Below, in pieces: positions 24,559 through 40,029 of a DNA stretch of 64,000 bases. The notes beneath the pieces were generated by a model, which ran no database searches, had not been told where the DNA came from, and saw only the letters and a program-made list of their open reading frames with translations. Source of the DNA: Nectonema munidae (lineage: Eukaryota > Nematomorpha > Nectonematoida > Nectonematidae); the NCBI GenBank assembly GCA_030549495.1, contig JAUIRK010000908.1, forward strand, positions 869,501 to 933,500. Direction: 5' to 3'. Both the position numbers and the translations under genes were made by a program. How positions within the stretch are numbered: the stretch's first letter is position 1; each line of letters begins with the position of its first letter.

Positions 24559-26110
24559 CCCTCCCCCCCCCCCCCAATCAGGCTTTTCATTTTTTTAGCT
24601 GCATTTAGCAGCTTGTTTTATTTTCCTTTTTTTTAAATTAGCGTTTTGTTTATTTATTTTTTATTATTCATTTTACTTTTCTTTTTTAAAATTTTTATGC
24701 TTTTTCCCTCCCACCTTCCCTGGCATTATTTTTTTCATTTTCTTTTAGCTGCATTTAGCAGCTTATTTTCTTTTTTTAATTTAGCTCTTTGTTTATTTAT
24801 TCTTCATTTTACTTTTTTTTTTTTTTATGCCTGTTTCCCTCCCACCTTCCCAGGCATTATTTTTTTCATTTTCTTTTAGCTGCATTTAATAGCTTGTTTA
24901 TTTTTTTTAATTTAGCTTTTTGTTTATTTATTCTTTACTTAATATTCTTACTTAATTTTTGTTTATTTATTCTTTACTTTTATAATTATGTTATGTGACT
25001 AGCCGGTCCCGTGGATTCTTATTTTTGACAGATTTTGATTGATTTTCAAACGAAATCAACATCATAAAAAGGATATAGTTATTTAATTTGAAAATCAATT
25101 AAAAACAGCCACTAAGCTGCGGTAAACTGCATACAATAAACATGGCGATTTTTATTCCTGCATTTTACATGTGTATTTCTGAAAATGTGATTTTTTGTTT
25201 ATTATTCGGAGCTTACCTACATGTATGTGTATGTATAAATGAATTTTAAATTACTTTATCTGGAATACAGGTCCCCCCATAAAGGTATTAACCGCTCAAA
25301 GGCGGGGGTATCATGTGACCCAGAAATCTCACACTCTTTGTTGCCTGTTTGGCTACGACTACTAATTTGTTATCTAATTACTGTGTTTTCCGATTCTGAC
25401 ATATGTTTTTGCCTGTTTTCTACCTTTTTAAAGATTTCTCTAATTGTTTATTTGGCTGATTTTTAACAGCCATTTTACAAGTATTTTTACCTACAAATTT
25501 AAAGTTCTACTTTGTATTCCCCCATCCACCTATCATATATTTATTTATGTAGATTTCATTTTTTTTAGTTTTGTTAAAAATATTTGTGTAGTATTGATCT
25601 TTTTAGTTCTTTTGTTATTTTATTATATGCTTTGTCTTAACTTAGATTCCTCACACCGACCTGAGCCATATGGCTTTAGAATGAAATGGTCTTTTTGTGT
25701 GTGTTTTTTTTGTGCAAACCCTATTCTTTTTTTTGATTTTTTTTTATTTTTATGCCTGTTTCCCTCCCACCTTCCCAGGCATTATTTTTTTATTTTCTTT
25801 TAGCTGCATTTAGCAGCTTGTTTTCTTTTTTTTAATTTAGCTCTTTGTTTATTTATTCTTTATTCTTCATTTTACTTTTTTATTTTTTTATTTTTATGCC
25901 TGTTTCCCTCCCACCTTCCCAGGCATAATTTTTTTGATTTTCTTTTAGCTGCATTTAGCAGCTTGTTTTCTTTTTCTTTTTTTAAATTAGCTTTTTGTTT
26001 GTTTATTTTTTATTCGTCATTTTACTTTTATTTTTTGCATTTTTTTTAACTGTTTTCCTCCCATTTTCCCAGTCATTTTTTTTATTCAACGTCTTTTAGC
26101 TGCTTTTTTA
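24559..26110 (-). repeat. Decayed tandem repeats of the Lys-rich gene 3' end
   Basis: Units of about 147 bp recur in two blocks (about 24559-24930 and 25740-26110). Each holds ccctcccaccttcccaggca and the hairpin agctgcatttagcagct (copies near 24597, 24748, 24885, 25801, 25948 and 26098). On - each unit resembles the last codons of the Lys-rich frame just upstream (KKAAKKAAKRR). So they look like repeated copies of the gene's 3' end that have lost their frame. Between the blocks, 24930-25740 carries a duplicated tatctggaata... segment and a Helitron-like terminus. Confidence 0.5.
24999..25014 (-). repeat. Isolated Helitron-like 3' terminus
   Basis: On - the bases CCACGGGACCGGCTAG followed by T are identical to the last 16 bases of the two Helitrons at 30846 and 32702. 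The sequence inside this end is unrelated to theirs. It could be the 3' end of another member whose 5' end I cannot find, or a relic. Confidence 0.4.
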
Positions 26111-27248
26111 GCAGCTTTTTTTCTCGCTTTTTCTAGTTTTTTTATTCTATTTTGCTCTTTTTTTCTTTCCTTTTTTATTCTATTTTGTTGTTTTTTTCTT
26201 TCTTTTTTAATTCTATTTTGCTCTTTTTTTCTTTCTTTTTTTATCCTATCTTGTTCTTTCTTTAAAGCTTTTTTCCTATTTTTTTCTTCTTTCTTCCTAT
26301 TTTTTTCTTCTTTCTTCCTTTCTTTTTTAATCCTATCTTGTTCTTTCTTCCTTTCTTTTTTTATCCTATCTTGTTCTTTCTTTATAGCTTTTTTCCTATT
26401 TTTTTCTATTTTTTCTTGTTTCTTTTTTTCTTGTTTTTTAATTCTATTTTGTTCTTTTTTATTTGCTTTCATTTTTTCTTTTTCTTCTTTGAGACTTTTC
26501 TTTTTTTCTAATTTTTCTAGTTTTTTAATTCTATTTTGTTCTTTTTTATTTGCTTTCATTTTTTCTTTTTCTTCTTTGAGTCTTTTCTTTTTTTCTAATT
26601 TTTTTGGTTTTTTAATTCTATTTTGTTCTTTTTTATTTCCTTTCATTTTTTCTTTTTCTTCATTGAGTCTTTTCTTTTTTTCTAATTTTTCTTGTTTTTT
26701 AATTCTATTTTGTTCTTTTTTATTTCCTTTCATTTTTTCTTTTTCTTCATTGAGTCTTTTCTTTTTTTCTAATTTTTCTTGTTTTTTAATTCTATTTTGT
26801 TCTTTTTTATTTCCTTTCATTTTTTCTTTTTCTTCATTGAGGCTTTTCTTTTTTTCTAATTTTTCTTGTTTTTTAATTCTATTTTGTTCTTTTTTATTTC
26901 CTTTCATTTTTTCTTTTTCTTCATTGAGTCTTTTCTTTTTTTCTAATTTTTCTTGTTTTTTAATTCTATTTTGTTCTTTTTTATTTTTCATTTTTTCTTT
27001 TTCTTCATTGAGTCTTTTCTTTTTTTCTAATTTTTCTTGTTTTTTAATTCTATTTTGTTCTTTTTTATTTTCTTTCATTTTTTCTTTTTCTTCATTGAGG
27101 CTTTTCTTTTTTTCTAATTTTTCTTGTTTTTTAATTCTATTTTGTTCTTTTTTATTTCCTTTCATTTTTTCTTTTTCTTCATTGAGTCTTTTCTTTTTTT
27201 CTAATTTTTCTTGTTTTTTAATTCTATTTTGTTCTTTTTTATTTACTT

Positions 27249-27252
<4 letters not shown>
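26086..27252 (-). CDS. Continuation of the low-complexity gene after a frameshift (K/E/N repeats)
   Basis: A 388-codon frame overlaps the end of the 1184-codon frame by 4 bases and continues its repeat. About nine units of 29 residues (NKKEQNRIKKQEKLEKKK plus RLNEEKEKMKG) are followed by irregular KKEQDRIKKERKK and the end KKAAKKAAKRR. Sibling units read cttcattgag on + where the junction copy reads cttattgag. One lost base therefore explains the split, whether it is a real mutation or a sequencing error in a homopolymer-rich tract. If restored by nature or by resequencing, the gene would encode about 1570 residues. Confidence 0.55.
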
Positions 27253-30803
<3,551 letters not shown>

Positions 30804-30845
30804 TGTTTGTTGTTAATTTGTAAAAGTGAATTTGCAAATGATCTA

Positions 30846-31376
30846 TCTATATTATAATAAGCTAGCGTCTGTGTGTGTGTGTGTGTGTCTGTCGCTGGAA
30901 GCATTTTGATTGGTTGAAATTATTTATATATGTTTTGTGTGTATTTTTATATGGTGTGATGAGTTTATATGTGTGTATGTGTTTGAAGCATTCTGATTGG
31001 TTGAAATTATTTATATATGTTTTGTGTTTGTGTTTTTATATGTGTGATGAGTTCATATATCTGTAGTGTGAGTATCGCTTGAAGCATTCTGATTGGTTGA
31101 AATACCTTTTGTATGTATTTTATATGGTGTAATAGAAAAATACACAGAAAAGGTACAAATATTCTAAAAACTGATCACCATACCATATAACACTATTAGC
31201 AACTCAAAATACACATTACCCAGAATTCTATCTTTCGAGCGTAGCCTAAACAATAAAAAACTAGCCGGTCTCGTGGTCGTTTCGAGCGAAGCGAATTTGA
31301 ATTAGCAACTCAATATACACACTACCCAGAATCCTATGTTTCGAGCGAAGCGAGAAACGACCACGGGACCGGCTAG
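30846..31376 (+). mobile_element. Non-autonomous Helitron
   Basis: It begins TCTATATTATAATAAGC after an A and ends ACGGGACCGGCTAG before a T, the A|TC...CTAG|T insertion signature of Helitrons. A GT-rich stretch lies near the 5' end. The block ttgattggttgaaa appears three times at about 95-bp spacing. The last 116 bp form an imperfect palindrome because an inverted copy of the terminus sits at 31261. No Rep/helicase frame. A second copy lies in opposite orientation at 32702-33187. Confidence 0.75.
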
Positions 31377-32304
31377 TATCAAAAAATACACACAAAACAT
31401 AAAGGTTTTGCTAACCCTAAAAGCTATATTAACCGCAATGATTGTGAGATTTAATATGCCTTTTGCAATAAATTTCAAACTAACTTACCCAATTCTAATA
31501 TTGTGAATTAAATGGTGATCATATTTGCCCCTCCCCCCCTTTCAAATTATACACTACACTCAGAAATAACAATAAGTTGTAATTATTCACAACCATTAAA
31601 TAATGTATTGCCATCAAAATATGCCTGACTACAATTGCTTGAATGTCAGCTCATTTTTCATCATCACCATATGCTCCCATGATATGCGCTTATTATCCTG
31701 TGATATGACTGTGAGGCAGACAGTATCAACGGAAGTTTTAATTATACAGTTCACGAAAAAATAGAGTTCGAACTGTCTTCAAAATGTAAGAAACTGAATT
31801 TCAAACCACATCAGTCCGCATTTTGATCAAATTATACAGTAATTCTATAAAGATCCTTCATATCACATTGTCAAAACAAAAAGTTGCATTAATGAAGATG
31901 TCGATCAGTTAGTTTTTTTAACTAGGTTATTTAAATTTGAAAATTAGGAAAATCTTTGAAAATTTATAGTTAATCAGATATAAAAATAAAGTAAATTATT
32001 AATTGTAAAAATTAGTTAATTTAATTTGATGAATATTATAAATGTTTTTTAGGTACTTTTTTCCACTTGAGAAATTTTTTTATTAACTTTTTGTAACTAG
32101 TTCATTCAACTGATTTTTGAGTTAGTATAATTTTATATAGTCAAAAAAACTCTTTTCACGGCATGTTATTTCAACACAAAGTTTAACATATTCACCGTTT
32201 TGAAATTATTTTTTTATAAGAAATTCTGTTAAAAGCATATTTATCAACATAAATTTTTTTGATAACATCTGAAGAAGTCGATATATCGGGTGATGCGAAT
32301 AATA
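31377..32304. other. Spacer, nothing recognised
   Basis: AT-rich sequence between the first Helitron and the small TTAA MITE. No supported frame. Confidence 0.4.
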
Positions 32305-32308
32305 TTAA

Positions 32309-32438
32309 CCCATTTAAGACCAAGCAAAGCAGACGATATCTAAAAAAACGCAGACGATTTATATTCAAAGTCATTGAAAAAAGCAGACGAAGATGAAATT
32401 ACTTATGTTCTAAAATAGGAACATTGGTCGTAAATGGG
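32309..32438. mobile_element. 130-bp piggyBac-type MITE
   Basis: TTAA on both sides (32305-32308, 32439-32442) and matching ends CCCATTTAAGACCAA and CCCATTTACGACCAA (reverse complement). The motif agcagacga recurs three times inside. Ends starting CCC next to TTAA mark piggyBac-type mobilisation. Confidence 0.7.
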
Positions 32439-32555
32439 TTAATGTAAGTTATGCCCAAAAGTGACATTTTAATATTGAGGAAGTTTGATCTACTATTTTT
32501 ATCTTTGAAATTCTTAAAATAAAAATTTAACATATGGATAAATGAAATATATTAA

Positions 32556-33707
32556 CCCTATCAGTGATAGGGGGCTTTTCATGCCTAAATCTGTCAATCA
32601 AAATCAAAAGTAAAACTTTTTCAGAAAAATTCTGACAGTATTTCTAGTTAAGCTTATAACTTTGATTCTATATTATATACTCGTTCGAAAATTTATAAAT
32701 ACTAGCCGGTCCCGTGGTCGTTTCTCGCTTCGCTCGAAACAGTGTTTCTCGCTGCGCTCGAAACATAGGATTCTGGGTAGTGTGTATATTGAGTTGCTAA
32801 TTCAAATTCGCTTCGCTCGAAAGACCACGGGACCGGCTAGTTTTTTTTTGTTTAGGCTGCTCTCGAAACATAGGATTGTGAGTAGTGTGTATTTTGAGTT
32901 GCTAATAGTGTTATATGGTATGGTGATCAGTTTTTAGAATATTTGTACCTTTTCTGTGTATATGATATCTTTATATATGATGTGTATTGAACTCATCACA
33001 CATATAAAAATACACACAAAACATATAATAATTTCAACCAATCAAAATGCTTCAAGCGACAAACACACATACAAACTCATCACACCATATAAAAATACAC
33101 ACAAAACACATATATAAATAATTTCAACCAATCAAAATGCTTCCAGCGACAGACACACACACAGACGCTAGCTTATTATAATATAGATATACAGTTTTGA
33201 ACACATAACACTTTATAGTTTAAATTTTTTCAAAATCATGGTTAATTTTTTGGAAATGTCAATCAAAATTTTGAAGGATGAGAAATATATCTAATAAAAT
33301 ATACCTTCAAATTTTACATCAAATATATTTTTTATATCAAATCGGGCATGCTAATTTCATTTTTGACTTATTTTTGGAATTTAAAAATTGAAAATACCCA
33401 TAAGTGTGTAACAAACCAGCGGTTTACTTCTAAAATCTGTCTCTGAAAACATTCATTCAAATTTTACATGGAATATACACATTATTATAACAAATTAACA
33501 ATCCAATTTCATTTATAAATTCTTTTTGCTTTTTTTTGACAAGTTTGATTGATTTTTATAAAAAATAAATGTCACGAACAGATTCGCAATCGATCATTTA
33601 GTAGGTTCACGCCAAAATTTTGTAAAAATTTGCAATCATTCAAGAAAAACCGTGGGAATAAGTAAGTATTTCACTGAGGAAATGAAAATAGGCCGTCACT
33701 AATAGGG
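32556..33707. mobile_element. TTAA element copy A (short derivative)
   Basis: TTAA flanks both ends, with CCCTATCAGTGA at the left and CCCTATTAGTGA (reverse complement) at the right. Its interior matches the two ends of copies B and C (for example cctaaatctgtcaatcaaaa and cgtcactaatagggttaa) but lacks both minisatellites except single diverged units, and lacks the gene-like centre. It is therefore an internal-deletion derivative of about 670 bp carrying a 486-bp Helitron insertion. Confidence 0.7.
32702..33187 (-). mobile_element. Non-autonomous Helitron, second copy
   Basis: On - it starts A|TCTATATTATAATAAGC at 33187 and ends ACGGGACCGGCTAG|T at 32702. It has the same layout as the first copy: GT-rich 5' end, repeated ttgattggttgaaa blocks and a palindromic tail caused by an inverted terminus at 32840. 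It lies inside TTAA element copy A, so it arrived later. Confidence 0.75.
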
Positions 33708-33789
33708 TTAAAAAAATTTTTGAAACTTTCAAACAAGTCATGTTCTAGCTACATTTTAGTTTGGTAGAAGATTTGGTGAAAGTTTTGTT

Positions 33790-34564
33790 AGAATTCAAAG
33801 ATGACGAAAACGAATTTACCCATTAATCAAGAGAATGAGATTTTATGTTGACAATTCCAGTTCCACAGATATTATTTTTGATATTTTCTATGATAACGCA
33901 GAAAAAAACAGATTTCGTATTCTCTACGAAGAAACCTTACAATTGATTCTAGAGGAATTTGACAACAGGTTTGATTTTCGACAAATGTTCATCCTTTTAA
34001 TTGTTTTTTCAGATTTAATGAAAAAAACTGCACAATAATGAAAGCACTTTCATATTTATCCCCTGAAAGTGTAGGATTTTTGGAATATGAAAAACTAAAA
34101 CCTTTTATATCCCATCTACAAAATATATCTCCAGGAGATTTTTTCGGAACTTAAAGTTGGAAAAGAATATATTTAAAAAAAAGTAACAGAAAAAATCTAA
34201 CGTTATTGATGTTTTTGAAGTACTCGAACCAGTTAAAGAAGCATTTCCTAACATATATAAACTATATGAAGGTATTTTAAAGCAATTTTATATTATGTAA
34301 AATGACTCTTATTCTCTTTCAGGCCTTTTTACGGTAGGTTCGAGTACAGCAGTTTGTGAAAGAAGTTTTTCAACCTTGAACAGGATTATGACCCCTCTTA
34401 GAAGAAACAATTTAATATTTCTTTCTTTTATGAAAGAATATACTAAAAAAATTGTCATAGAAAAATTCATAATTTTTTTTTCAAATAAAAGAAGACTCAT
34501 TTTAAAGAAGTCATCAATTTCTTACTTTTTTGTTTTACAAGTTAAAAACTTTTTGCCAAATTAA
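33790..34564 (+). pseudogene. hAT transposase C-terminal part with two short introns
   Basis: EEFDNR is followed by a 44-nt intron (33969-34012, gtttga...ttttcag) and then FNEKNCTIMKALSYLSPESV. After more sequence a 51-nt intron (34272-34322) leads into TVGSSTAVCERSFSTLNRIM, the dimerisation block of hAT transposases, and FFSNKRRLIL. Junction phases match at both introns. The upstream two thirds of the transposase are missing. A related C-terminal exon lies at 63365. Confidence 0.7.
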
Positions 34565-34776
34565 ATAAATTTTAGAAAAAATTTTTCTCATTTGTTGTTA
34601 GTCAAACTTTTTCTTTTCAAATAATGAAGATCTCATTTTTTGGTGTTGTTAGTTTTTGTTCCCATATAAATTCAGAAGCTGAAGAGGGAGGTAAGAATTG
34701 CAACCGTTAATGATTGGAATAAACTTTACTAATAAGTTTTTGAAATAGTTAAAACTTTTTAAAATTAATTAGACTC

Positions 34777-34824
34777 CAACTTTGCCCCCCCCCCCCCTAA
34801 AAAAAATTTCTGGGTACGCCTCTG
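34777..34824. repeat. hAT right terminal repeat with C tract
   Basis: On - the end reads CAGAGGCGTACCCAGAAATT, a common hAT terminal repeat, followed by a poly-G/C tract. It probably closes the transposase remnant just upstream; the matching left end is not visible. Confidence 0.55.
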
Positions 34825-34989
34825 TCTCTCTTTCTTTTTCATTTTTTTTTATTCTGTTATTGGGCAACCAGAAATATGGTTAACTTTCACTGTGCCAGTG
34901 CAGTTAACCCTATTAGTGCTGGGCAAAATTTGTCCGCTCAAGTGCTGTGGAGGGGCGTAAAGTGCCCCCACCCCTATTTTTCTCAGAAA

Positions 34990-36450
34990 TTAATAAGTTT
35001 TTATAAATATTTTTAATGTTATATATATATTTCAACTATGCTGAATTCAGTGGTGATGTCCATTTTTTTCAAAATCAATCAAACCTGTCAAAAAATTGAT
35101 TTGTATTTGACAGCTCATCTCAAAAAAGAACTTTTTATTTAAATAATTATATAAAGATTTTACACATGTATACCCATTTTCAAATATGCTAAATTCAGTG
35201 GTGATATTCATTTTTTATGAAAATCAATCAAACCTGTCAAAAAATTGATCTAAATGTGACAGCTCATCTCAAAAAGGAACTTTTTATCTAAATAATTATA
35301 TAAAGTTTTTTACACATGTATACCCCTTTTCAAATATCCTGAATTCAGTGGTGATATTCATTTTTTATGAAAATCAATCAAACCTGTCAAAAAATTGATC
35401 TAAATGAGACAGCTCATATCAAAAAGAAACTTTTTATCTAAAAAAGTATCTAAAGTTTTTTACACATGTATACCCATTTTCAAATATGCTAAATTCAGTG
35501 GTGATATTCATTTTTTATGAAAATCAATCAAACCTGTCAAAAAATTGATCTAAATGTGATAGATCATCTCAAAAAAGAACTTTTTATCTAAATAATTATA
35601 TAAAGTTTTTTACACATGTATACCCCTTTTCAAATATGCTGAATTCAGTGGTGATATTCATTTTTTATGAAAATCAATCAAACCTGTCAAAAAATTGATC
35701 TAAATGTGACAGCTAATCTCAAAAAGGAACTATTTATCTATATAATTATATAAAGTTTTTTACACATGTATACCCCTTTTCAAATATCCTGAATTCAGTG
35801 GTGATATTCATTTTTTTTAATGAAAATCAATCAAACCTGTCAAAAAACTGATCTAAATGAAACAGCTCATTTCAAAAGAAACTTTTTATTTTTAAAATAT
35901 GCTGAATTCAGTGGTGATATTCGCTTTTTTATGAAAATCAATCAAACTGTCAAAAAATTGATCTAAATGTGACAGCTCATCTCAAAAAGAAGCTTTATAT
36001 CTAAATAATTATATAATGTTTTTTACACATATATACCCATTTTCAAGCATTCTGAATTCAGTTGTAATATTCATTTTTTATGAAAATCATTCAAACCTGT
36101 CAAAAAAGTGATTTACATATGACAGTTTATCTCAAATAAGAAACTTTTTATCCAAATAATTATATAATGTTTTTTTTACACATATACACCCATTTTTAAG
36201 CATGCTGAATTCAGCGGTGATATTCATTTTTTTTTATAAAAATCAATTAAAGTTATTAAAGCATTGATTTATATATGACAGCTCATCGAAACTTTTTATC
36301 TAAGTAATAATATAAAGTTTTTTACACATATATACCCATTTTTAAGCATGCGTAATTCAGTGGTGATATTCATTTTTTATGAAAATCAATAAAAACTGTC
36401 AAAAAATTGATTTATCCCAAAAAGAAAGGATCAGGCACGGTTTTTTGAAT
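34990..36450 (+). repeat. Minisatellite I, 150-bp period, about ten units
   Basis: tacacatgtataccc falls at 35161, 35311, 35461, 35611 and 35761, exactly 150 bp apart, and attcagtggtgatattca recurs with it. Later units drift and shorten. Each unit contains tcaatcaaacctgtcaaaaa. Reverse-complement units of the same family occur in copy C (44700-45297 and 47591-47700). Confidence 0.85.
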
Positions 36451-37096
36451 TAGAGAATTACGTTTAATAGAAAATATAAGGAGATGATGAAGTTTACCGT
36501 GTATGGCATTTTACACACATACCCATTTTCATGTAGGCTGTGTTTACTGGTTATATTCCATTTTTTAAATAAAAATTAGTCAAACCTGATAAAATAATTT
36601 AAATATGACCGCCCATGTCAAAATTAAAATTTTTATTCTTATAAAAAGTTTTTTATACATTTCAAGTATGTAGAAAAAATTGTCCAAAAAATCGATTAAA
36701 CCTGTAAATCAATGTCAAATATATAAACATAAAAATAACTTCTACTTGCAGTATTTCTCTGGTAATTATTTTCTTAATTTATTTAATAAATCTAACTTTA
36801 GGTGTTTAATTCACTCAAAATATTTCATTCTACAGTAACTTATGTAACTCGATAGGACCTCCATCTTTTTGGCTACAAATTTGTTATCGGCTTGTAATCT
36901 CTACGTCATATTATAATTTACAGTATGTAATTTTGCTATTCATTTTATGATGATCCTGTCTTGGTAGCTCTTTTTTCATTAGAAATTTATATTCTTCAAT
37001 GTGTGTTCAAAAATTTTTTATAATGATAAAATTACTTTTTTCCTCTCTCAAAGCATTCTGATTAGAGAATCTTCTTGATGATCTTAGACTTTTTTA

Positions 37097-37710
37097 TCAG
37101 GCCTGAATATTTGTCAACCAATCTCATTTCAAAGGTTTTTTTCTGATGAATCATTCGTGATGTTCATTGTTCAATTACAAAAATTTGTCCACGTTCTTCA
37201 TTTAAAAAATTATCTCTTTGACACAAAGGGAAAAAGATGGACAAATTCAATTTAAATTAAAAATATCTTGATAGTGACTAAATTCTCGCATATTGGCATC
37301 TGTGCCATTTTTGATAAATCTGACCTATTCTAAACTTTCAGATATCCTACCCATCTTAGCTAAATGTTAATAGTAATCCTAGATGATAAGCTATAGATTT
37401 AAATATTTTTCATTTGTAAAAGAGGAACTTCTTTTTCACAGTCAAAATCTTTTTTGAAGCATCTAATATTATATAATTAAACCACTTCCTAGTTCATTAG
37501 AACATGGTAGATCTTCCATTTAGTCAAGATACATATTTTTTTTTAATTATTTGTTTTGATCACATGTTCTCTTTTCAATTAGGTTTCAACTTGGTTCCTT
37601 CTCTCATACAAATTTTCAAAAGATTTTATAATACGTTTTGTTTTTTTAATAAATATTTCATACTCAAGATGATTGTAGAAAGTATTATAAGACAAAATAT
37701 AGAAAAAAAA
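37097..37710 (+). pseudogene. Cytochrome P450-like gene relic in copy B
   Basis: A frame from 37097 reads up to FVHVLHLKNYLFDTKGKRWT and then a stop. LFDTKGKRW followed by TNS fits the helix C region of microsomal P450s (LFD-x-x-G-x-RW-x-x-x-R), although the expected Arg reads Ile. An exon 37583-37710 with a strong acceptor (cttttcaattag) and donor gtatat reads FNLVPSLIQIFKRFYNTFCF then FFNKYFILKMIVESIIRQNI, like the F-G helix region. The I helix and the heme Cys loop were not found, so only an N-terminal half is present. The family call rests on pattern memory; alternatives cannot be excluded. Confidence 0.45.
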
Positions 37711-37899
37711 GTATATTTTTACTATATACCTAATATGCAGCCATTTTTTGAAAATTTTTTACAGAACTGATTTTAAGGCATACATTACTAATTCAATTGC
37801 CACTACGAGATATTTTTAACCGTATTATCCAAAATCCAGTACAGAAATAAAATAAGCATAGTCGATTTGGTATAAAACAGATATTTTATTTTTTTGAAA

Positions 37900-39560
37900 A
37901 TATTTTTGAAGACAGTATCTAGAAGTAAACCGCAAATCTGATTGAAGCTTTCAGATATTTTAAAACCGTAAATGCTAAACCTGAGTCCAAAAATGAAACC
38001 AGCATCTTCCATTTGGCATAAAACCAAATATTTTATTTAAATTTCAAAAATATTTCTGTAGACATTAGACGTAAATCGAACATTTGATTGACACTTTCAG
38101 ACATTTAAAATCTCTAAATGCAAAAAATGATTTCAGAAATAAAAATTATCATGGTCGAATTGGTATAAAAACATATATTTCATGTAAAATTAGAGAGAAT
38201 ATTTTGGAATATAGTTTTCAGACATAAACCACAAATTTGATTGACACTAGCAGTAAAACCTCTAAATGCGAAAACTGTGTTCAGAAATGAAATCATCATG
38301 ATCTATTTGCTATAAAAACATATATTTCATGTAAAATTTGAATCAAGATATTTGGAAACAAATTTTAGAACTAAACGCAAATTTGATTGATACTTATAGG
38401 TCTTTTCAAATTCAAACTGCAAAAATTAAGTCCATAAATGAAACTAGCATGGTTGATTTGGTATAAAAACTTATATTTAATTGTAAAATTTGAATAAATG
38501 TTTTTGGAGATAATTTTTAGAAGTAAACCGCAAATTTGATTAACACTTATAGGTATTTTCACATCCTAAATGTAAAAAATAAGTTTAGAAATGAAAACAG
38601 CATGATTGATTTGGTATAAAAACATATATTTCATGTAAAATTGAGAGAATATTTTTGGAAATAGCTTTTAGAAGTAAACCGCAAATTTGATTGACATTGA
38701 CAGATATTTTTAAACTCTAAATGTGAAGAATGAGTTCAGAAATAAAAACAGCATGGTTGATTTGGTATAAAAACATATATTTCATTGTAAAATTTGAATG
38801 AATGATTTTGGAGAAAATTTTTAGAAGTAAACCGCAAATTTAATTAACACTTAAAAGTATTTTCACATCCTAAACGTAAAAAATGAGTCCAGAAATGAAA
38901 CCAGGATGGCCGATTTAGTATAACACATATATTTCATTGTAAAATTTGAATGAATGTTTTTGGAGATAATTTTTAGAAGTAAACCGCAAATTTGATTAAT
39001 ACTTATAGGTATTTTCAAATCCTAAATGTAAAAAATGAGTCCAGAAATGAAAACAACATGATCGATTTGTTATAAAACATATATTTTATGTAAAATGTGA
39101 AGGAATGTTTTTGGGGACAATTTTCAGAAGTAAACCGCAAATTTAATTAACACTTAAAAGTATTTTCACATCCTAAACGTAAAAAATGAGTCCAGAAATG
39201 AAAACAACATGATCGATTTGGTATAAAACATTTATGTAAAATGTGAAGGAATGTTTTTGGAGACAATTTTCATAAGTAAACCGCAAATTTGATTAACACT
39301 TATAGGTATATTCAAATCCTAAATGTAAAAAATGAGTCCAGAAATGAAAACAACATGATCGATTTGGTATAAGACATATATTTTATGTAAAATGTGAAGG
39401 AATGTTTTTGGAGACAATTTTCAGAAGTAAACCGCAAATTTGATTAACACTTATAGGTATTTTCAAATCCTAAATGTAAAAAATGAGTCCAGAAATGAAA
39501 ACAGCATGACCGATTTAGTATAAAAACATATCTTTTATGTAAAATTTAAAGTTATATTTT
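37900..39560 (-). repeat. Minisatellite II, about 151-bp period, about eleven units
   Basis: agtaaaccgcaaatttgatt recurs near 37926, 38226, 38525, 38676, 38828, 38981, 39132, 39278 and 39428. Units also share atgagtccagaaatgaaaac and tttggtataaaacatatat. The unit is unrelated to minisatellite I although the period is nearly the same. Diverged single units in the opposite orientation occur in copies A (33360-33500) and C (43140-43340). Confidence 0.85.
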
Positions 39561-40029
39561 ATTAGATATATTTTTGATCAATCAAAATTTTGATTGACAT
39601 TTTTTAAAAAGTAGCCATGATTATTGAAAAAATTAAATATATAGAGTATTATGCTTTCCAAACTGTATATAATTATAAATTTTCAGGGTATTATATAATA
39701 TAGATCCTAAGTTATAAGGTTAAGTATAGATAATATCAAAATTTTGCTGAAAAATTTTAATTTTTGATTTTAATTGACAGTTTTGGACATGAAAAGGTCA
39801 TTCAACTACCATGAAATTTGTTTTAAAAGATGCAGCTAGCGATTTTAGGAAACGTCACAAAATTTGAAGGGATATGATTAAGCCAATTTTCTACAATTAA
39901 TTTTTTAGTAAAGGGGGGGGGTCATTTTACCCCCCCCCCCCCCCACATCACTAATAGGGTTAATATGTATATATGAACTCAATTTAATCATTTTTTTAGA
40001 GTATCAATTTTGTTGCTGCTACTTCAAAC

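Larger units (their letters stand above)
34908..39959 (+). mobile_element. TTAA element copy B with two minisatellites and a P450-like gene relic
   Basis: Bounded by TTAA at 34904-34907 and 39960-39963. Ends are CCCTATTAGTGCTGGG and (reverse complement) CCCTATTAGTGATGTGG. From left to right: a 150-bp array, a gene-like region (about 36720-37790) with P450-like exons on +, a second array of about 151 bp, then about 400 bp that matches the left part of copy C in reverse complement. The TTAA site plus CCC ends place it with piggyBac-type elements. It has no transposase of its own. 5.05 kb is large for a passenger element. Confidence 0.65.

Noticed and set aside
34990-39560. CRISPR array
   Set aside because: Units are 150 bp and repeated along their whole length without unique spacers, in animal-type DNA.
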